Shown in pieces: positions 63,568 to 64,000 of a stretch of DNA of 64,000 nt (the stretch's first letter is position 1; each line of letters opens with the position of its first letter). Source of the stretch: Andrena cerasifolii (lineage: Eukaryota > Arthropoda > Insecta > Hymenoptera > Andrenidae); NCBI RefSeq assembly GCF_050908995.1, contig NC_135131.1, positions 10,620,001-10,684,000 of the forward strand, read 5' to 3'. Both the position numbers and the translations under genes were made by a program. Under the pieces are notes generated by a model. It made no database searches. It was not told where the DNA came from and was given only the letters and a program-made list of their open reading frames with translations.

Positions 63568-64000
63568 CCGGTTCGATTATGTAGCTAACGTTTTCACTTT
63601 CTATTCACAGTCGGGCAAATAAACATTCGGCGGCGCGCGGTGGAGGAAAGAAACTGTAATCGGGCGAAAAACCTTGGGACGTGTAATTAAAGCGTGGTCG
63701 TTGATTCGCGAACCCTTTTGTGCTTATTGAATGACTCAACGACCAGTGAAAACGAATGTAGCAGAGGCATTTGTGGTGGAAAGAAATTTTCAAAAACATT
63801 CTTTTTTAATCGCGCTTCACTCTAATATTCAGCTACTTTTGTCGCGAATATTTTTAATATGTTGGTATCTCTAGTTTATTTTGAGAAATTTCATGATTCT
63901 TGCGATGCGAATCCACAATGAGATTTCAGATGAGGCAAATGCGCGTTGATGACTTCACTATTGCTTGATACAACTTTTCTTCGTCTGAAGTCATCAGGTC
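63568..64000. other. Window edge, nothing recognised
   Basis: AT-rich sequence. Only short minus-strand frames, no repeat or RNA gene seen. Confidence 0.5.

Noticed and set aside
63565..63600. SYIIEPV as an AdamTS-A prodomain exon
   Set aside because: Similar to the YxIxP motif, but that motif is already supplied by the 48,823 exon and the frame stops at once.

Overview
The window is animal DNA, most likely from an insect and probably a hymenopteran (ant or bee). The evidence is short introns (70 to 120 bp) beside very long ones, an AT-rich background with GC-rich patches, no bacterial gene layout, many small inverted-repeat transposons and satellites, and one large spliced gene whose domain order is that of animal secreted metalloproteases. 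The species cannot be named from the sequence alone.

One protein-coding gene dominates. It lies on the minus strand from about 49,012 down to 460 and encodes a GON-domain ADAMTS protease (the C. elegans GON-1, vertebrate ADAMTS9/20, insect AdamTS-A class). I could place 24 exons with GT/AG borders whose phases all agree, giving about 1,594 residues. In order they hold part of the prodomain, a reprolysin-type metalloprotease with HEIGHVLNMPHDD, a disintegrin-like module, a central thrombospondin type-1 repeat (TSR), a cysteine-rich region, a spacer, ten more TSRs and a C-terminal GON domain. The first exons (signal peptide and start of the prodomain) were not found; they lie beyond 49,012, inside or outside the window.

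Layout: 1-459 is downstream flank or 3' UTR. 460-13,951 is the compact part of the gene, 21 exons covering the catalytic core to the GON domain. 13,952-27,210 is a 13.3 kb intron. 27,211-28,588 holds two exons at the prodomain/protease junction. 28,589-48,822 is a 20.2 kb intron. 48,823-49,012 is a prodomain exon. 49,013-64,000 has no exon I can assign to this gene, plus one unrecognised 168-codon reading frame with a membrane-segment-like stretch (63,061-63,567, minus).

The introns are rich in non-autonomous mobile elements. Three short elements have inverted ends and 8-bp target duplications (hAT-like: 9,852-10,009; 17,482-17,659; 37,792-37,915). One is piggyBac-like and flanked by TTAA (10,555-10,699). 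A tRNA-derived SINE sits in an intron near 7,700. Several further inverted-repeat families are present, some in two or three copies. Tandem arrays include a 71-72 bp satellite inside a palindromic element (18.4-19.0 kb), a 23-bp minisatellite with a 92-bp higher-order period (14.15-14.55 kb), a 16-bp AT-rich array (31.5-32.3 kb), an 8-bp array (36.1-36.7 kb), a 7-bp array (45.9-46.1 kb) and a 31-bp array (62.0-62.8 kb).
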